A stretch of DNA of 64,000 bases from Phycicoccus sp. Soil748 (GCF_001428025.1 NZ_LMSC01000012.1:140547-204546); one strand, 5' to 3'. Counted from the first letter of the stretch, positions 31,540 to 40,598 are shown. A program made the numbers and translations. Notes: a model not told the origin generated them from the sequence alone.

Positions 31540-32693
31540 CGGGCGACCTCCTCGGTCTGCCGGGTGGGGGACGTGGCGGCGGCTGCGGTTGCGCCGGCCC
31601 CGACGCCTGCACTGACGCTGCGGGTCGCGGCGAGGCGGCTGGCGTGGGTGGGGGCGTCGGGGACGTGGGCGGGCTTGCGGGCGGCGGCGATCTTCCGCAC
31701 CTCGGGCACGACCTCGCCACCGAGGATGTCGAGCTGCTCGAGCACCGTCTTCAGCGGGAGCCCGGCGTGGTCGATGAGGAACAGCTGGCGCTGGTAGTCG
31801 CCGACGTGGTCGGCCATCGCGGCATACCGCTCGATGACCTGCTGCGGCGACCCCACGGTGAGCGGCGTCTCCCGGCTGAAGTCCTCCAGCGACGGCCCGT
31901 GCCCGTAGACGGGGGCGTTGTCGAAGTAGGGCCGGAACTCGCGGACTGCGTCCTGGCTGTTGGCCCGCATGAACACCTGGCCGCCGAGGCCGACGATGGC
32001 CTGGTCGGCGGAGCCGTGGCCGTAGTGCTCGAACCGGCGACGGTACAGCGCCACCATCTGCTTGGTGTGGCTCATCGGCCAGAAGATGTTGTTGTGGAAG
32101 AAGCCGTCGCCGTAGTAGGCGGCCTGCTCGGCGATCTCGGGGCTGCGGATCGACCCGTGCCAGACGAAGGGCGCGACACCGTCGAGCGGGCGCGGTGTCG
32201 AGGTGAACCCCTGCAGCGGCGTGCGGTGCTTCCCGGACCAGGTGACGTTCTCCTCGGTCCACAGGCGGCGCAGCAGCGCGTAGTTCTCCACGGCCAGCCC
32301 GATGCCGTCGCGGATGTCCTTGCCGAACCACGGGTAGACCGGGCCGGTGTTGCCGCGACCCATCATCAGGTCGACGCGGCCGTCGGCGAGGTGCTGGAGG
32401 TAGGCGTAGTCCTCCGCGAGGCGCACCGGGTCGTTGGTGGTGATGAGGGTGGTGGACGTCGAGAGGATGATGCGCTCGGTCTGGGCCGCGACCGAGGCCA
32501 GCAGCACGGGCGGGTTGGCCGGGGCGGCGAACGGCGGGTTGTGGTGCTCGCCGGTGGCGAAGACGTCGAGCCCGACCTCCTCGGCCTTCTTCGCGATGGC
32601 GACCGTGGCCTTGATGCGCTCGTGCTCGGTGGGGGTGGTGCCGGTGGTCGGGTCGGTGGTGACGTCCCCGACGGTGAAGATCCCGAACTGCAT
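31536..32693 (-). CDS. LLM-class flavin-dependent monooxygenase (CE1758 family)
   Basis: 385 aa. Luciferase-like barrel: FATGEHHNPPFAAP, LSTSTTLITTNDPVRLAEDY, and GRGNTGPVYPWFGKD. The family oxidises small substrates with FMNH2; the substrate here is unknown. It is the first gene of the two-gene unit. The C-terminal 40 residues are Ala/Thr/Ser-rich and look dispensable. An inverted-repeat operator 24 bp upstream suggests control by a MarR-type repressor not encoded here. Confidence 0.9.
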   Translation of the reverse strand: MQFGIFTVGDVTTDPTTGTTPTEHERIKATVAIAKKAEEVGLDVFATGEHHNPPFAAPANPPVLLASVAAQTERIILSTSTTLITTNDPVRLAEDYAYLQHLADGRVDLMMGRGNTGPVYPWFGKDIRDGIGLAVENYALLRRLWTEENVTWSGKHRTPLQGFTSTPRPLDGVAPFVWHGSIRSPEIAEQAAYYGDGFFHNNIFWPMSHTKQMVALYRRRFEHYGHGSADQAIVGLGGQVFMRANSQDAVREFRPYFDNAPVYGHGPSLEDFSRETPLTVGSPQQVIERYAAMADHVGDYQRQLFLIDHAGLPLKTVLEQLDILGGEVVPEVRKIAAARKPAHVPDAPTHASRLAATRSVSAGVGAGATAAAATSPTRQTEEVAR

Positions 32694-32716
32694 CTGTCCT
32701 CGCGCTCCTTGATTGG

Positions 32717-32734
32717 TAGTTGCGAATTCAACTA
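32717..32734. promoter_or_regulatory. Palindromic operator before the LLM/FMN-reductase unit
   Basis: TAGTTGCGAATTCAACTA: perfect TAGTTG/CAACTA arms with a 6-bp spacer, unusually AT-rich for this DNA. It resembles MarR-type binding sites. It starts 24 bp before the LLM ATG. Confidence 0.6.
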
Positions 32735-32792
32735 CATCAACCCGGCGGCTGTCACGTTCATTCCACCGCCGGCGAGGCGCTCAGTCAGGCGC

Positions 32793-33983
32793 TCAGCTGG
32801 GTGACGACTCCAGCCCGGTGCAGGCGTTCGCCTGATTCCACAGCCCCATGAGCCGGGCGGTGTCCGCGGTCCCCGGCCGGCGGGGTATGCCGTCAGCGCC
32901 GATGAGCATCGGCGTCCAGCCGGCCTTGCGCACCAGGCTGTGCCCGTCGTCCGCGCGGGCCTTGGCGCGCCGTACGTCGAGGGAGAGGGTGAGGACACCC
33001 GAGCGGGAGTCGGGCTCGTGGCTGCGCCACCAGACGAAGTTGCCCAGGCCGTACGCGACGTACGAGCGCCCGAGCCACCCGGCACCGTTCACGCGGTGGG
33101 AGTGCCCGCCGACGATCACGTCGGCGCCGGCCTCGGCGAGGGCCTGGGCCGTCTCCGCCGAGAGGTTGTCCGGGCACTTCTGGTAGTCCAGGCCCCAGTG
33201 GAGGACGACGACGACGACGTCGTACTTGCGGTGGGCGGCGGCGACGGCCTGGCGCAGGCGGGTGACCGGCGCGGCGCTGGCGATGCCGCCCTTGCCCGGC
33301 CCGGCGGAGTACCGCGCCAGCGTCATCTCGAACACCTCGGAGGCGCCGAACACCGCCACCTTCAGGCCCTTTGCCGACAGGACGGCCGGCGCATAGGCCT
33401 CTGCCTCGTCGGCCCCGATCCCGACGACGGGGATCGGGCTGCTCTTCTTGGCGGCCAGGGTGTCCTGCAGCCCGACCGGGCCGTAGTCGACCCCGTGGTT
33501 GTTGGCCATGCTCACGGCGTCGACGCCGGCGTTCTGGACGGTCACCAGGGCCGAGGCGGGTGCGCGGAAGTGGAACTCCTTGCCGATCTTGGTGCCCCGC
33601 TCGGTGATCGCGGTCTCGAGGTTGACGACGGACAGGTCGGCAGCGCCCAGCGTGGACCGCAGCTCGGCCAGTCCCTGGGGGTCCCGCGCGAGTGGCGCGA
33701 GGTAGTCCTCGAAGTGCACGTCACCGGCGAACGCCATGGTGAGCACGTCGGGGTCGGAGGGCAGGGTCGTCGTGGCGCTCGGGGAGGCCGGAGCGGTGGC
33801 GGAGCCGGTGGACGAGCCACCCGCGGTGGTCGCCGAGGAGGAGGGGGACGCGCTCGCCGAGCTGCCGGAGGTCGTCCGCGAGCCGGTCGACGTCGAAGCA
33901 GCGGGGGCCGCGGCGCTGCCGGAGCAGGCGGCGGTGAGGGCGACCACGAGGCCGGCCGCGGCGAGGGGGGCGAGAGCGCGCAT
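32793..33983 (-). CDS. CapA-family lipoprotein (PGA synthesis-like)
   Basis: 396 aa. A lipobox LTAAC (about 16-20) indicates a lipoprotein, followed by a Ser/Thr/Ala-rich linker (to about 75). The CapA metallophosphatase-like domain has FAGDVHFEDYL, VNLETAITERG, MANNHGVDYGP and VGGHSHRVNGAGW. Relatives take part in poly-gamma-glutamate capsule assembly or cell-wall work; no other pga genes are near, so the substrate is open. TACACT lies 8 nt before the ATG, overlapping the divergent pabB promoter region. Confidence 0.88.
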   Translation of the reverse strand: MRALAPLAAAGLVVALTAACSGSAAAPAASTSTGSRTTSGSSASASPSSSATTAGGSSTGSATAPASPSATTTLPSDPDVLTMAFAGDVHFEDYLAPLARDPQGLAELRSTLGAADLSVVNLETAITERGTKIGKEFHFRAPASALVTVQNAGVDAVSMANNHGVDYGPVGLQDTLAAKKSSPIPVVGIGADEAEAYAPAVLSAKGLKVAVFGASEVFEMTLARYSAGPGKGGIASAAPVTRLRQAVAAAHRKYDVVVVVLHWGLDYQKCPDNLSAETAQALAEAGADVIVGGHSHRVNGAGWLGRSYVAYGLGNFVWWRSHEPDSRSGVLTLSLDVRRAKARADDGHSLVRKAGWTPMLIGADGIPRRPGTADTARLMGLWNQANACTGLESSPS

Positions 33984-34018
33984 GAGGGGGGAGTGTAGGT
34001 CGCCCTAGGATCGCCGTC

Positions 34019-35047
34019 GTGGAGGCGGCCGCATCGGGACACGTCCGGTTCGGGTCCCTCGTGGCGACCGAGCCCGTCGAGGTGCGCCACGACCTCGGCG
34101 GGGTGACGTCGGGGTTCTGGGCGGTCGTCGCCGAGTTCGAGGGCCACTTCACGGCCGTGCGCCTCGACCACGTGGTCCGCGACGCCCCGCCGCCGCGACC
34201 GGTCGCCTGGGCGCCGCTGGAGGGGGAGTGGGCGACGAGCCTGGACCACGCGGCGTACGTCGAGGGCGTGCAGGAGGTGCGCCGCCGCATCGCCGACGGC
34301 ACCGTCTACCAGGTCAACCTCTGCCGCGTGCTCTCGCACGAGCTGCCCGAGGAGGCCGACCTCGACGGGCTCGCGTCGCTGCTCGCCCGGGGCAACCCGG
34401 CCCCGCACGCCGGCCGGGTGCACCTGCCCTCCGCGGGGCTCGACGTCGTGTGCGCCAGCCCGGAGGCGTTCCTGCTGCGCGACGGCGACCGGCTGGAGTC
34501 GCGGCCCATCAAGGGCACCGCGACGTCGATGCCGGCCATGCTGCCCAAGGACTACGCCGAGAACGTCATGATCGTCGACCTGGTCCGCAACGACCTCTCC
34601 CACGTGTGCCGACCCGGGACGGTGCAGGTCGACCACCTCTGTGCCCCCGAGCAGCACCCCGGGATGGTGCACCTCGTCTCCTCGGTCGCGGGCCGCCTTC
34701 GCCCGGAGGCGGGGTGGGACGAGGTGCTGGCGGCGACGTTCCCGCCCGGGTCGGTCTCCGGGGCGCCGAAGCACACGGCCCTGCAGGCCATCGGCGACCT
34801 CGAGCCGGTCGCGCGCGGGCCATACTGCGGCGCCGTCGGGTGGGTCGACCTCGACCGCGGCACCGCCGAGCTGGCCGTCGGCATCCGCACGTTCTGGGCC
34901 GACCGCGGTGGCGACGGTCGGCGGTGGCTGCGCTTCGGCACGGGCGCCGGCATCACCTGGGGGTCGGACCCCGAGGGTGAGTGGGAGGAGACACGGGTCA
35001 AGGCCGCGCGGCTCGTGGGGCTCGCATCTGGGAAGGTTGACCCATGA
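34019..35047 (+). CDS. pabB: Aminodeoxychorismate synthase component I
   Basis: 342 aa, chorismate-binding family. Motifs: IADGTVYQVNLCR, SRPIKGT (conserved catalytic region), VMIVDLVRNDLSHVC, and FPPGSVSGAPKHTAL. It makes 4-amino-4-deoxychorismate for folate with a glutamine amidotransferase (pabA, not seen here). It is shorter than E. coli PabB (453 aa), lacking part of the N-terminal half, as is usual for this actinobacterial type. GTG start with TAGGAT 7 nt upstream. The stop overlaps pabC by 4 bp. Confidence 0.9.
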   Translation: MEAAASGHVRFGSLVATEPVEVRHDLGGVTSGFWAVVAEFEGHFTAVRLDHVVRDAPPPRPVAWAPLEGEWATSLDHAAYVEGVQEVRRRIADGTVYQVNLCRVLSHELPEEADLDGLASLLARGNPAPHAGRVHLPSAGLDVVCASPEAFLLRDGDRLESRPIKGTATSMPAMLPKDYAENVMIVDLVRNDLSHVCRPGTVQVDHLCAPEQHPGMVHLVSSVAGRLRPEAGWDEVLAATFPPGSVSGAPKHTALQAIGDLEPVARGPYCGAVGWVDLDRGTAELAVGIRTFWADRGGDGRRWLRFGTGAGITWGSDPEGEWEETRVKAARLVGLASGKVDP

Positions 35048-35886
35048 CGGATGTCAGGGTCTGGGTCAACGGCCGGCTGACCGGGGTGGACGAGCCGTCC
35101 ATCGCGGCGCTCGACCACGGGGTCACCGTCGGTGACGGCGCGTTCGAGACGGCCAAGGTCGACCGGGGGCAGGTCTTCGCGGCCACCCGGCACGCGCGGC
35201 GGCTCGACCGCACGCTCGCGGGGCTGGGCCTGCCGCCCGCCGACCACGAATTCATCGCCGAGGGCACCAAGGCGGTGCTCGAGGCCGGTGCGCCGATCGA
35301 GTTCGGGCGCCTGCGCTACTCCGTCACCGGCGGGGCCGGCCCGCTCGGATCGGACCGCGACGACAGCCCGCTGACCTACATCGTCACCGCCGGCCCGCAG
35401 CCGCGACCACCGGCCAGCGCCAAGGTCGCCGTCACGCCGTGGACGCGCAACGAGCGGTCCGCGGTCGCGGGACTGAAGACCACGTCGTACGCCGAGAACG
35501 TCGTCGCGCTCGCGTACGCCAAGGAGCGCGGCGCGATCGAGGCGGTCTTCGCCAACACCCGCGGCGAGCTGTGCGAGTGCACGGGTTCCAACATCTTCGT
35601 CGTCGTCGACGGGATCATCCGCACGCCGCCGCTGGGCTCCGGCTGCCTGGCGGGCATCACCCGCGAGGTGACCATCGAGTGGTGCCGTGAGGAGGGGATG
35701 GAGGTCCGCGAGGAGGCGCTGCCGCTCGACGTGCTCCAGCACGCCGACGAGGTCTTCATCACCAGCAGCACCAAGGACGTCCTGCCGATCCACGCCGTCG
35801 ACGACCGCGACCTCGAGGTCGGCCCCGTCACGCGGCGCGCCGCCGAGGTGTTCGCCCGCCTCTGCGCGGAGAGGCTCGACCCGTGA
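35044..35886 (+). CDS. pabC: Aminodeoxychorismate lyase / class IV aminotransferase
   Basis: 280 aa, PLP fold type IV. Key features: LDHGVTVGDGAFET (N-terminal), KTTSYAENVVALAYAKERGA with the PLP lysine, NTRGELCECTGSNIF, and DEVFITSSTKDVLPI. Coupled to pabB (ATGA), it releases 4-aminobenzoate and pyruvate, completing PABA synthesis. Its own stop overlaps the next GTG (GTGA), so three genes form one operon. A branched-chain or D-amino acid aminotransferase role is possible but the pairing argues for pabC. Confidence 0.9.
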   Translation: MTDVRVWVNGRLTGVDEPSIAALDHGVTVGDGAFETAKVDRGQVFAATRHARRLDRTLAGLGLPPADHEFIAEGTKAVLEAGAPIEFGRLRYSVTGGAGPLGSDRDDSPLTYIVTAGPQPRPPASAKVAVTPWTRNERSAVAGLKTTSYAENVVALAYAKERGAIEAVFANTRGELCECTGSNIFVVVDGIIRTPPLGSGCLAGITREVTIEWCREEGMEVREEALPLDVLQHADEVFITSSTKDVLPIHAVDDRDLEVGPVTRRAAEVFARLCAERLDP

Positions 35887-36359
35887 CCGACCAGCGCGGC
35901 TCGGTCACGACCGACGGTGGGGGCGCCGACGGTGACGACCGCCGGCCGCGCCAGCAGCGGGAGGACAAGGACTGGGAGTGGCGGCGCCGCATCCGCTCCA
36001 ACCCGCACAGCCACCGCATCTACAAGTGGGTCGTCGGCATCGTGGGCGGCCTCGTCACCATCGCCGGGCTCGTCGCCGTCCCGGCACCGGGGCCGGGGTG
36101 GCTCATCGTCTTCCTCGGCATCGGGATCCTGGCGTCGGAGTTCGAGCGCGCCCAGCGGCTGCTCGACTGGGGCCGGGCCAGGCTCGACGACTGGAACGAC
36201 TGGCTGCGGCCCAAGGCCTTGTGGTTCAAGGGACTGGTCGGCCTGGCCACGGCGGTGCTCGTCGCGCTCGTGTTCTACGGGCTGTTCCTGCTGTCCGGGG
36301 TGCCGACGTTCTTCCCGGACGTCGTCGAGGACCGGCTGACGAGGCTGCCCGGGCTCTGA
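35883..36359 (+). CDS. TIGR02611-type membrane protein (PGPGW)
   Basis: 158 aa. The N-terminus is charged and soluble (to about residue 48), followed by helices around the signature VPAPGPGWLIVFLGIGILASEF and a third helix (LVGLATAVLVALVFYGLF). The PGPGW motif defines this actinobacterial family; function unknown. The GTG at 35883 overlaps the pabC stop, so it is translated as part of the pabBC operon. Confidence 0.88.
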   Translation: MTDQRGSVTTDGGGADGDDRRPRQQREDKDWEWRRRIRSNPHSHRIYKWVVGIVGGLVTIAGLVAVPAPGPGWLIVFLGIGILASEFERAQRLLDWGRARLDDWNDWLRPKALWFKGLVGLATAVLVALVFYGLFLLSGVPTFFPDVVEDRLTRLPGL

Positions 36360-36434
36360 CGCGCGGAGGTCGGCACCCGATTTCGCCCCGGGCACCGGGT
36401 CCGGCTATTCTTCGGCAGGCCCGCAAGGGCACCT

Positions 36435-36511
36435 GGACGTGTAGCTCAGTTGGTTAGAGCGTTCGCTTCACACGCGAGAGGCCATGGGTTCGAGTCCCTT
36501 CACGTCCACCA
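36435..36511 (+). tRNA. tRNA-Val (anticodon CAC)
   Basis: Cloverleaf readable by eye: acceptor GGACGTG/CACGTCC, D-arm GCTC...GAGC, anticodon stem TTCGC/GCGAG with loop TTCACAC (anticodon CAC at 36469-36471, codon GUG), T-arm with GGTTCGAGTCC. The CCA end is encoded (36509-36511). TATTCT at 36406-36411 is a likely -10. Confidence 0.96.
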
Positions 36512-36538
36512 CCGCGTCGGTCCGCCGGCCGCACGACC

Positions 36539-36570
36539 AAGCCCCTCCCGGGTCCACCGGAGAGGGGCTT
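36539..36570 (+). terminator. Terminator after tRNA-Val
   Basis: Arms AAGCCCCTC and GAGGGGCTT with an inner CCGG/CCGG stem, followed by T-rich TCGTCGTCTT. Confidence 0.8.
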
Positions 36571-36642
36571 TCGTCGTCTTGGTCCCGGGTCGCGAAAATC
36601 ATCGACCCCCGGTGCCGACGGGAGTAGCGTGGCCGGAAGACG

Positions 36643-37707
36643 GTGGCACCGTGCGCCGGTCGCTTCCGACCGGCCCTGGCGGAGGGAGCTGTCACGTCGC
36701 AGCAGGGCGAGCAGGTCACGAGCCGCACGGGGGTCGACGCGGCTGACCATCCGCTGCGTCCCGCCAGGCCGAGCCACGACGGCTACCGGCACGAGGCGTT
36801 CCTCTGGTCGGGCGACGAGCAGTTCGTCGCCGGCACCGAGTGGTTCGTCCGCGAGGGCCTCGACGCCGGGCAGGCCGTCATGGTGGCGGTGACCCGGCCG
36901 CAGACCGAGCTCCTGCGCGAGGCCCTGGGGCCGGACGCCCGGAGCGTCGAGTTCGTCGACATGGAGGAGCTCGGCGCCAACCCCGCGCGCATCATCCCGG
37001 CCTGGCACGCGTTCACCGACGAGCACGCCGCCGAGGGGCGTCCGGTCCGGGGGATCGGCGAACCCATCTGGGCGGGCCGGCGGGCGGTGGAGCTCACGGA
37101 GTGCCAGCTGCACGAGGCCCTGCTCAACATGGCGGTCCACCCCGACACCCCGCTGTGGCTGCTCTGCCCGTACGACGTGGAGAGCCTGCCAGCGTCGGTG
37201 GTGGAGGAGGCACACCGGTCCCACCCCGTGGTCCTGGACGTCGAGGCGCACCGCGGCAGCACGGCGTACGGCGGCGCCCACCACGTGGGCACCATGTTCG
37301 AGGCGGACCTGCCGTGGGTCGACGTGGTGGTGGCGCACCGGTCCTTCGGTGACGGCGACTACGCGGCGGTCCGTCGTGACGTGGCCGCCCACGCCTCGTC
37401 GGCGGGGGTGGGCGCCGACCGCTGCGACGACCTCGTCCTCGCGGTGCACGAGGTGGCGGTCAACAGCGTGAGGTACGGCAGCGGGGTGGGGGAGCTGCGC
37501 ATCTGGCACCAGGACGAGGCCCTGGTCTGCGAGGTGCGGGGGCGCGGGCAGATCTCCGACCCGATGACCGGCCGCCGCCGCCCCTCCCAGGAGGTGTCGC
37601 GGGGGCGGGGGCTCTGGATGGCCAACCAGCTGTGCGACCTCGTGCAGGTCAGGTCGGGCTCGACCGGGACCACCGTGCGGATCTACACGTGGCTGGGCCG
37701 GCCGTAG
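36643..37707 (+). CDS. MEDS-domain anti-sigma regulatory histidine kinase
   Basis: 354 aa. The N-terminal MEDS sensory domain (about 50-215: HEAFLWSGDEQFVAGTEWFV, LWLLCPYDVESLP) is followed by an RsbW-like ATPase domain (about 235-350: DDLVLAVHEVAVNSVRYG, GRGLWMANQLCDLVQV). Such proteins usually phosphorylate an anti-anti-sigma factor and thereby set SigB-type stress sigma activity. No partner is encoded next to it. The GTG at 36643 follows GGAAG closely; the next possible start is far inside the domain. Confidence 0.82.
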   Translation: MAPCAGRFRPALAEGAVTSQQGEQVTSRTGVDAADHPLRPARPSHDGYRHEAFLWSGDEQFVAGTEWFVREGLDAGQAVMVAVTRPQTELLREALGPDARSVEFVDMEELGANPARIIPAWHAFTDEHAAEGRPVRGIGEPIWAGRRAVELTECQLHEALLNMAVHPDTPLWLLCPYDVESLPASVVEEAHRSHPVVLDVEAHRGSTAYGGAHHVGTMFEADLPWVDVVVAHRSFGDGDYAAVRRDVAAHASSAGVGADRCDDLVLAVHEVAVNSVRYGSGVGELRIWHQDEALVCEVRGRGQISDPMTGRRRPSQEVSRGRGLWMANQLCDLVQVRSGSTGTTVRIYTWLGRP

Positions 37708-37779
37708 CAGACGGGGCCACCGGCCGACGCGGCGCGGGCCGCCGAACCCGCCGGGAGGCGCAGGCATAGCATCCGAAGG

Positions 37780-38538
37780 GTGAGTGACTCCCTGCGTGCG
37801 ACGACGATCCGGATCACGGGCGACGGTGGTGACGAGGTGGAGGCCTACCTCGCGCGCCCCGACGGTCACGGCCCCCGCGGTGGTGTCGTCGTCATCCACC
37901 ACATGCCCGGCTACGACCGCGCCACCAAGGAGATCGTGCGCCGCTTCGCCGAGATGGGGTACGACGCGATCTGCCCCAACCTGTACTGGCGGGAGGCGCC
38001 CGGTGCGGCACCCGACGACGCGGCAGCCACGGTGCGCGCCGCTGGCGGTGTGCCCGACGCGCGGCTCGTGGGGGACGTCTCAGGCGCGGCCGCGTACCTG
38101 CGCTCGCTCCCGAGCAGCAACGGGCGCGTCGGCGTCATCGGCTACTGCTCCGGCGGCCGCCAGAGCGTGCTGGCCGCCTGCCGTACGGACCTCGACGCCG
38201 CGGTCGACTGCTACGGCGCGTTCGTGACCGGACAGCCGCCGGAGGGTTTCCCGTTGCGCGTGACCAACCTCGTCGACGAGCTGCCCGACCTGGCGGCGCC
38301 GCTGCTCGGGCTCTTCGGGGTGGAGGACAAGACCCCGAGCCCTGAGCACGTGGCCGAGCTGGAGGAGATCCTGACCCGGCTGGGCAAGCCGCACGAGCTG
38401 CACTCCTACGACGGCGCAGGCCACGCCTTCTTCGCCACCGACCGCCCGTCCTACCGCGTCGCGGCGGCCAACGACGGCTGGGAGCGCATCGGCGACTTCT
38501 TCGCGACCCACCTGTCCGTGCCGTCCCCGGAGGCCTGA
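37780..38538 (+). CDS. Dienelactone hydrolase family protein
   Basis: 252 aa alpha/beta hydrolase. The nucleophile is a cysteine in GYCSGGRQ; the acid is in GVEDKTPS and the base in GAGHAFF, as in dienelactone hydrolase. It also has VVVIHHMPGYD for the oxyanion region. Substrate unknown. GTG start with TAGCAT 7 nt upstream. The DUF6295 gene begins 2 bp after its stop, suggesting one transcript. Confidence 0.88.
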   Translation: MSDSLRATTIRITGDGGDEVEAYLARPDGHGPRGGVVVIHHMPGYDRATKEIVRRFAEMGYDAICPNLYWREAPGAAPDDAAATVRAAGGVPDARLVGDVSGAAAYLRSLPSSNGRVGVIGYCSGGRQSVLAACRTDLDAAVDCYGAFVTGQPPEGFPLRVTNLVDELPDLAAPLLGLFGVEDKTPSPEHVAELEEILTRLGKPHELHSYDGAGHAFFATDRPSYRVAAANDGWERIGDFFATHLSVPSPEA

Positions 38539-38539
38539 G

Positions 38540-38800
38540 ATGTGCACCTACGCCACCGTCACCGAGTGCGTGGACGCGAGCGCCAAGGGCCCGGGGGGCC
38601 AGTGGTTCCACGTCACCGACGCCACGGTCTACTACGACCACCCGGTCCACGTCATGGCCGAGCACAGCCTCAACATCGACCTGTCCGACCCCTCGCGCGG
38701 ACCGGGCGCGCGCCTCGCCGTCGAGCTGACGCGCGAGTCGGCCGAGCGGCTCGTCGCTGCGATCCGCACGGCCCTCGACTCCGCGCCGGCAGGGGGGTGA
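38540..38800 (+). CDS. DUF6295 family protein
   Basis: 86 aa. It matches the pattern of small actinobacterial DUF6295 proteins: MCTYATVTECVDASAKGPGG, DATVYYDHPVHVMAEHSLNI and LAVELTRESAERLVAAI. No known function; the histidine pairs around DHPVH could bind a metal, an inference only. The start is one base after the previous TGA, and its stop overlaps the next gene start (GTGA), so it is translated within a coupled series. Confidence 0.82.
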   Translation: MCTYATVTECVDASAKGPGGQWFHVTDATVYYDHPVHVMAEHSLNIDLSDPSRGPGARLAVELTRESAERLVAAIRTALDSAPAGG

Positions 38801-39150
38801 GCGTGGCCGAGCTGCTGGAGATCCACACCTACCCGGTCAAGGGCGAGCCCGGCCACGACCACGCCGAGTCGCTCGTCGAGGTCGACGGACTCGAGGGCGA
38901 CCGACGCAAGAAGGCGCCGGTCCATGTCGTCGCGGCTGGGGAGACCCGTCCCGACACGCGCGCCAACCTCGTCGTGTCGCTGCCCGCGGCCGACCTGGTC
39001 GCGGCCATCGGGTCGCGCCTGCACGTGGGGGACGTCGAGCTCGCGGTGACGGGTACGGCGCGCGACTGCCCCGGTGTCTACGCGGACGTCGCGACCGGTG
39101 GCCGGGTGCGTGTCGGTGACCCGGTGACCACGAGGCGGGAACCCGCGTGA
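38797..39150 (+). CDS. Short MOSC-domain-like protein
   Basis: 117 aa. The sequence LEIHTYPVKGEPGHDHAESLVEVDGLEGDRR and the later LHVGDVELAVTGTARDCPGVYADV fit the MOSC beta-barrel, which handles activated sulfur for molybdenum-cofactor enzymes. It is shorter than typical MOSC proteins; one cysteine remains (ARDCPG). GTG 38797 overlaps the previous stop; GTG 38803 is an alternative. Role unknown. Confidence 0.75.
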   Translation: MSVAELLEIHTYPVKGEPGHDHAESLVEVDGLEGDRRKKAPVHVVAAGETRPDTRANLVVSLPAADLVAAIGSRLHVGDVELAVTGTARDCPGVYADVATGGRVRVGDPVTTRREPA

Positions 39151-39182
39151 CGACCCCGACGACGGCGGCATAGGGTCCGGTT

Positions 39183-40598
39183 GTGGCTGACTCCACGGCG
39201 GCAGGGACCGCGCGACAGGCGACCCCCCGGGAGGGGCGGCTCGCAGCCCACGAGCAGGCGGTGGCCAGGCTGGCCGCCAGCTACCGCGCCATACCCGCGC
39301 ACGTTCCGGTGCGGCTGGCGAAGAAGACCTCCAACCTCTTCCGGGCCCGCGCGAAGACCGACGCCCCCGGGCTGGACGTCTCGGGGCTGACCGGCGTCAT
39401 CGACGTCGACCCCGACGCGCGCACCGCCGACGTCCAGGGCATGTGCACCTACGAGGACCTCGTCGACGCCACACTGCCCCACGGCCTGGCGCCGCTGGTC
39501 GTCCCGCAGCTGAAGACGATCACCCTTGGCGGCGCCGTCACCGGGCTCGGCATCGAGTCGACGTCGTTCCGCAACGGCCTTCCCCACGAGTCCGTCCTCG
39601 AGATGGACATCCTCACCGGCTCCGGCGAGATCGTCACGGCCCGGCCGGAGGGCGAGCACGCCGACCTGTTCCACGGCTTCCCCAACTCCTACGGCACCCT
39701 CGGCTACGCCACCCGGCTGCGCATCGCGCTGGAGGAGGTCGATCCCGCAGTCGCGTTGCGGCACCTGCGCTTCCACGACCTCGACGAGCTCGTGGCCACG
39801 ATGGGCGTTATCGCCGAGACGTCGCAGCACGACGGCACGCCGGTGGACTACCTCGACGGCGTGGTCTTCTCGGCGACCGAGGCCTACCTCACCCTCGGCA
39901 CCAAGTCGCCGCTGACCGGTCCGACCAGCGACTACACCGGCATGGACGTCTACTACCGGTCACTGCAGCACGACGGGCCCTCGCCGCGCACCGACCTCCT
40001 CGCCACCCACGACTACCTCTGGCGCTGGGACACCGACTGGTTCTGGTGCAGCCGCGCCTTCGGGGCCCAGAACCCCTGGGTCCGTCGCTTCTGGCCGCGC
40101 CGCTACCGGCGAAGTGCCTTCTACTGGAAGCTGATCGCGCTCGACCACCGTTTCGACGTCGCCGACCGGCTCGAGGCCCGCAAGGGGCGACCGCCGCGCG
40201 AGCGCGTGGTCCAGGACATCGAGGTGCCGCTCGGGCGCACCGCCGAGTTCCTGCACTGGTTCCTGCGCGAGGTGCCCATCGAGCCGATCTGGCTGTGCCC
40301 CGTGCGCAGCCACGACCGGTGGCCCCTCTACCCGCTGCGACCGGGGGAGACCTACGTCAACGTGGGCTTCTGGTCCAGCGTCCCCCGCGACCCGGCAGAC
40401 CCGGGCGCGACCAACCGGCTCGTCGAGGCAGAGGTCACCCGGCTCGACGGCCACAAGTCCCTCTACTCCGACGCGTACTACAGCGAGGACGAGTTCTGGC
40501 GGCTCTACGGCGGCGACACCTACGCCGACCTCAAGCGCCGCTACGACCCCGGTTCCCGACTGCTCGATCTCTACTCCAAGGCGGTGCGACGCAAGTGA
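39183..40598 (+). CDS. tmsA: FAD-binding oxidoreductase of 10-methyl fatty acid synthesis (TmsA/BfaA type)
   Basis: 471 aa. FAD-linked oxidase (PCMH) domain: VQGMCTYEDLVDATLPHGL, GGAVTGLGIESTSFRNGLPHESV, and NSYGTLGYATRLRI. In actinobacteria this protein, next to a SAM methyltransferase, reduces the 10-methylene intermediate to give 10-methyl (tuberculostearic-type) chains. The pairing here is direct, with the stop overlapping tmsB by 4 bp. GTG start with TAGGGT 6 nt upstream. Without the neighbour it would be called only an FAD-binding oxidoreductase. Confidence 0.85.
   Translation: MADSTAAGTARQATPREGRLAAHEQAVARLAASYRAIPAHVPVRLAKKTSNLFRARAKTDAPGLDVSGLTGVIDVDPDARTADVQGMCTYEDLVDATLPHGLAPLVVPQLKTITLGGAVTGLGIESTSFRNGLPHESVLEMDILTGSGEIVTARPEGEHADLFHGFPNSYGTLGYATRLRIALEEVDPAVALRHLRFHDLDELVATMGVIAETSQHDGTPVDYLDGVVFSATEAYLTLGTKSPLTGPTSDYTGMDVYYRSLQHDGPSPRTDLLATHDYLWRWDTDWFWCSRAFGAQNPWVRRFWPRRYRRSAFYWKLIALDHRFDVADRLEARKGRPPRERVVQDIEVPLGRTAEFLHWFLREVPIEPIWLCPVRSHDRWPLYPLRPGETYVNVGFWSSVPRDPADPGATNRLVEAEVTRLDGHKSLYSDAYYSEDEFWRLYGGDTYADLKRRYDPGSRLLDLYSKAVRRK

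Noticed and set aside
36435-36511. tRNA-Val as a possible integration site
   Set aside because: No integrase, no duplicated tRNA 3' end and no phage-like genes follow; the next genes are ordinary chromosomal ones.
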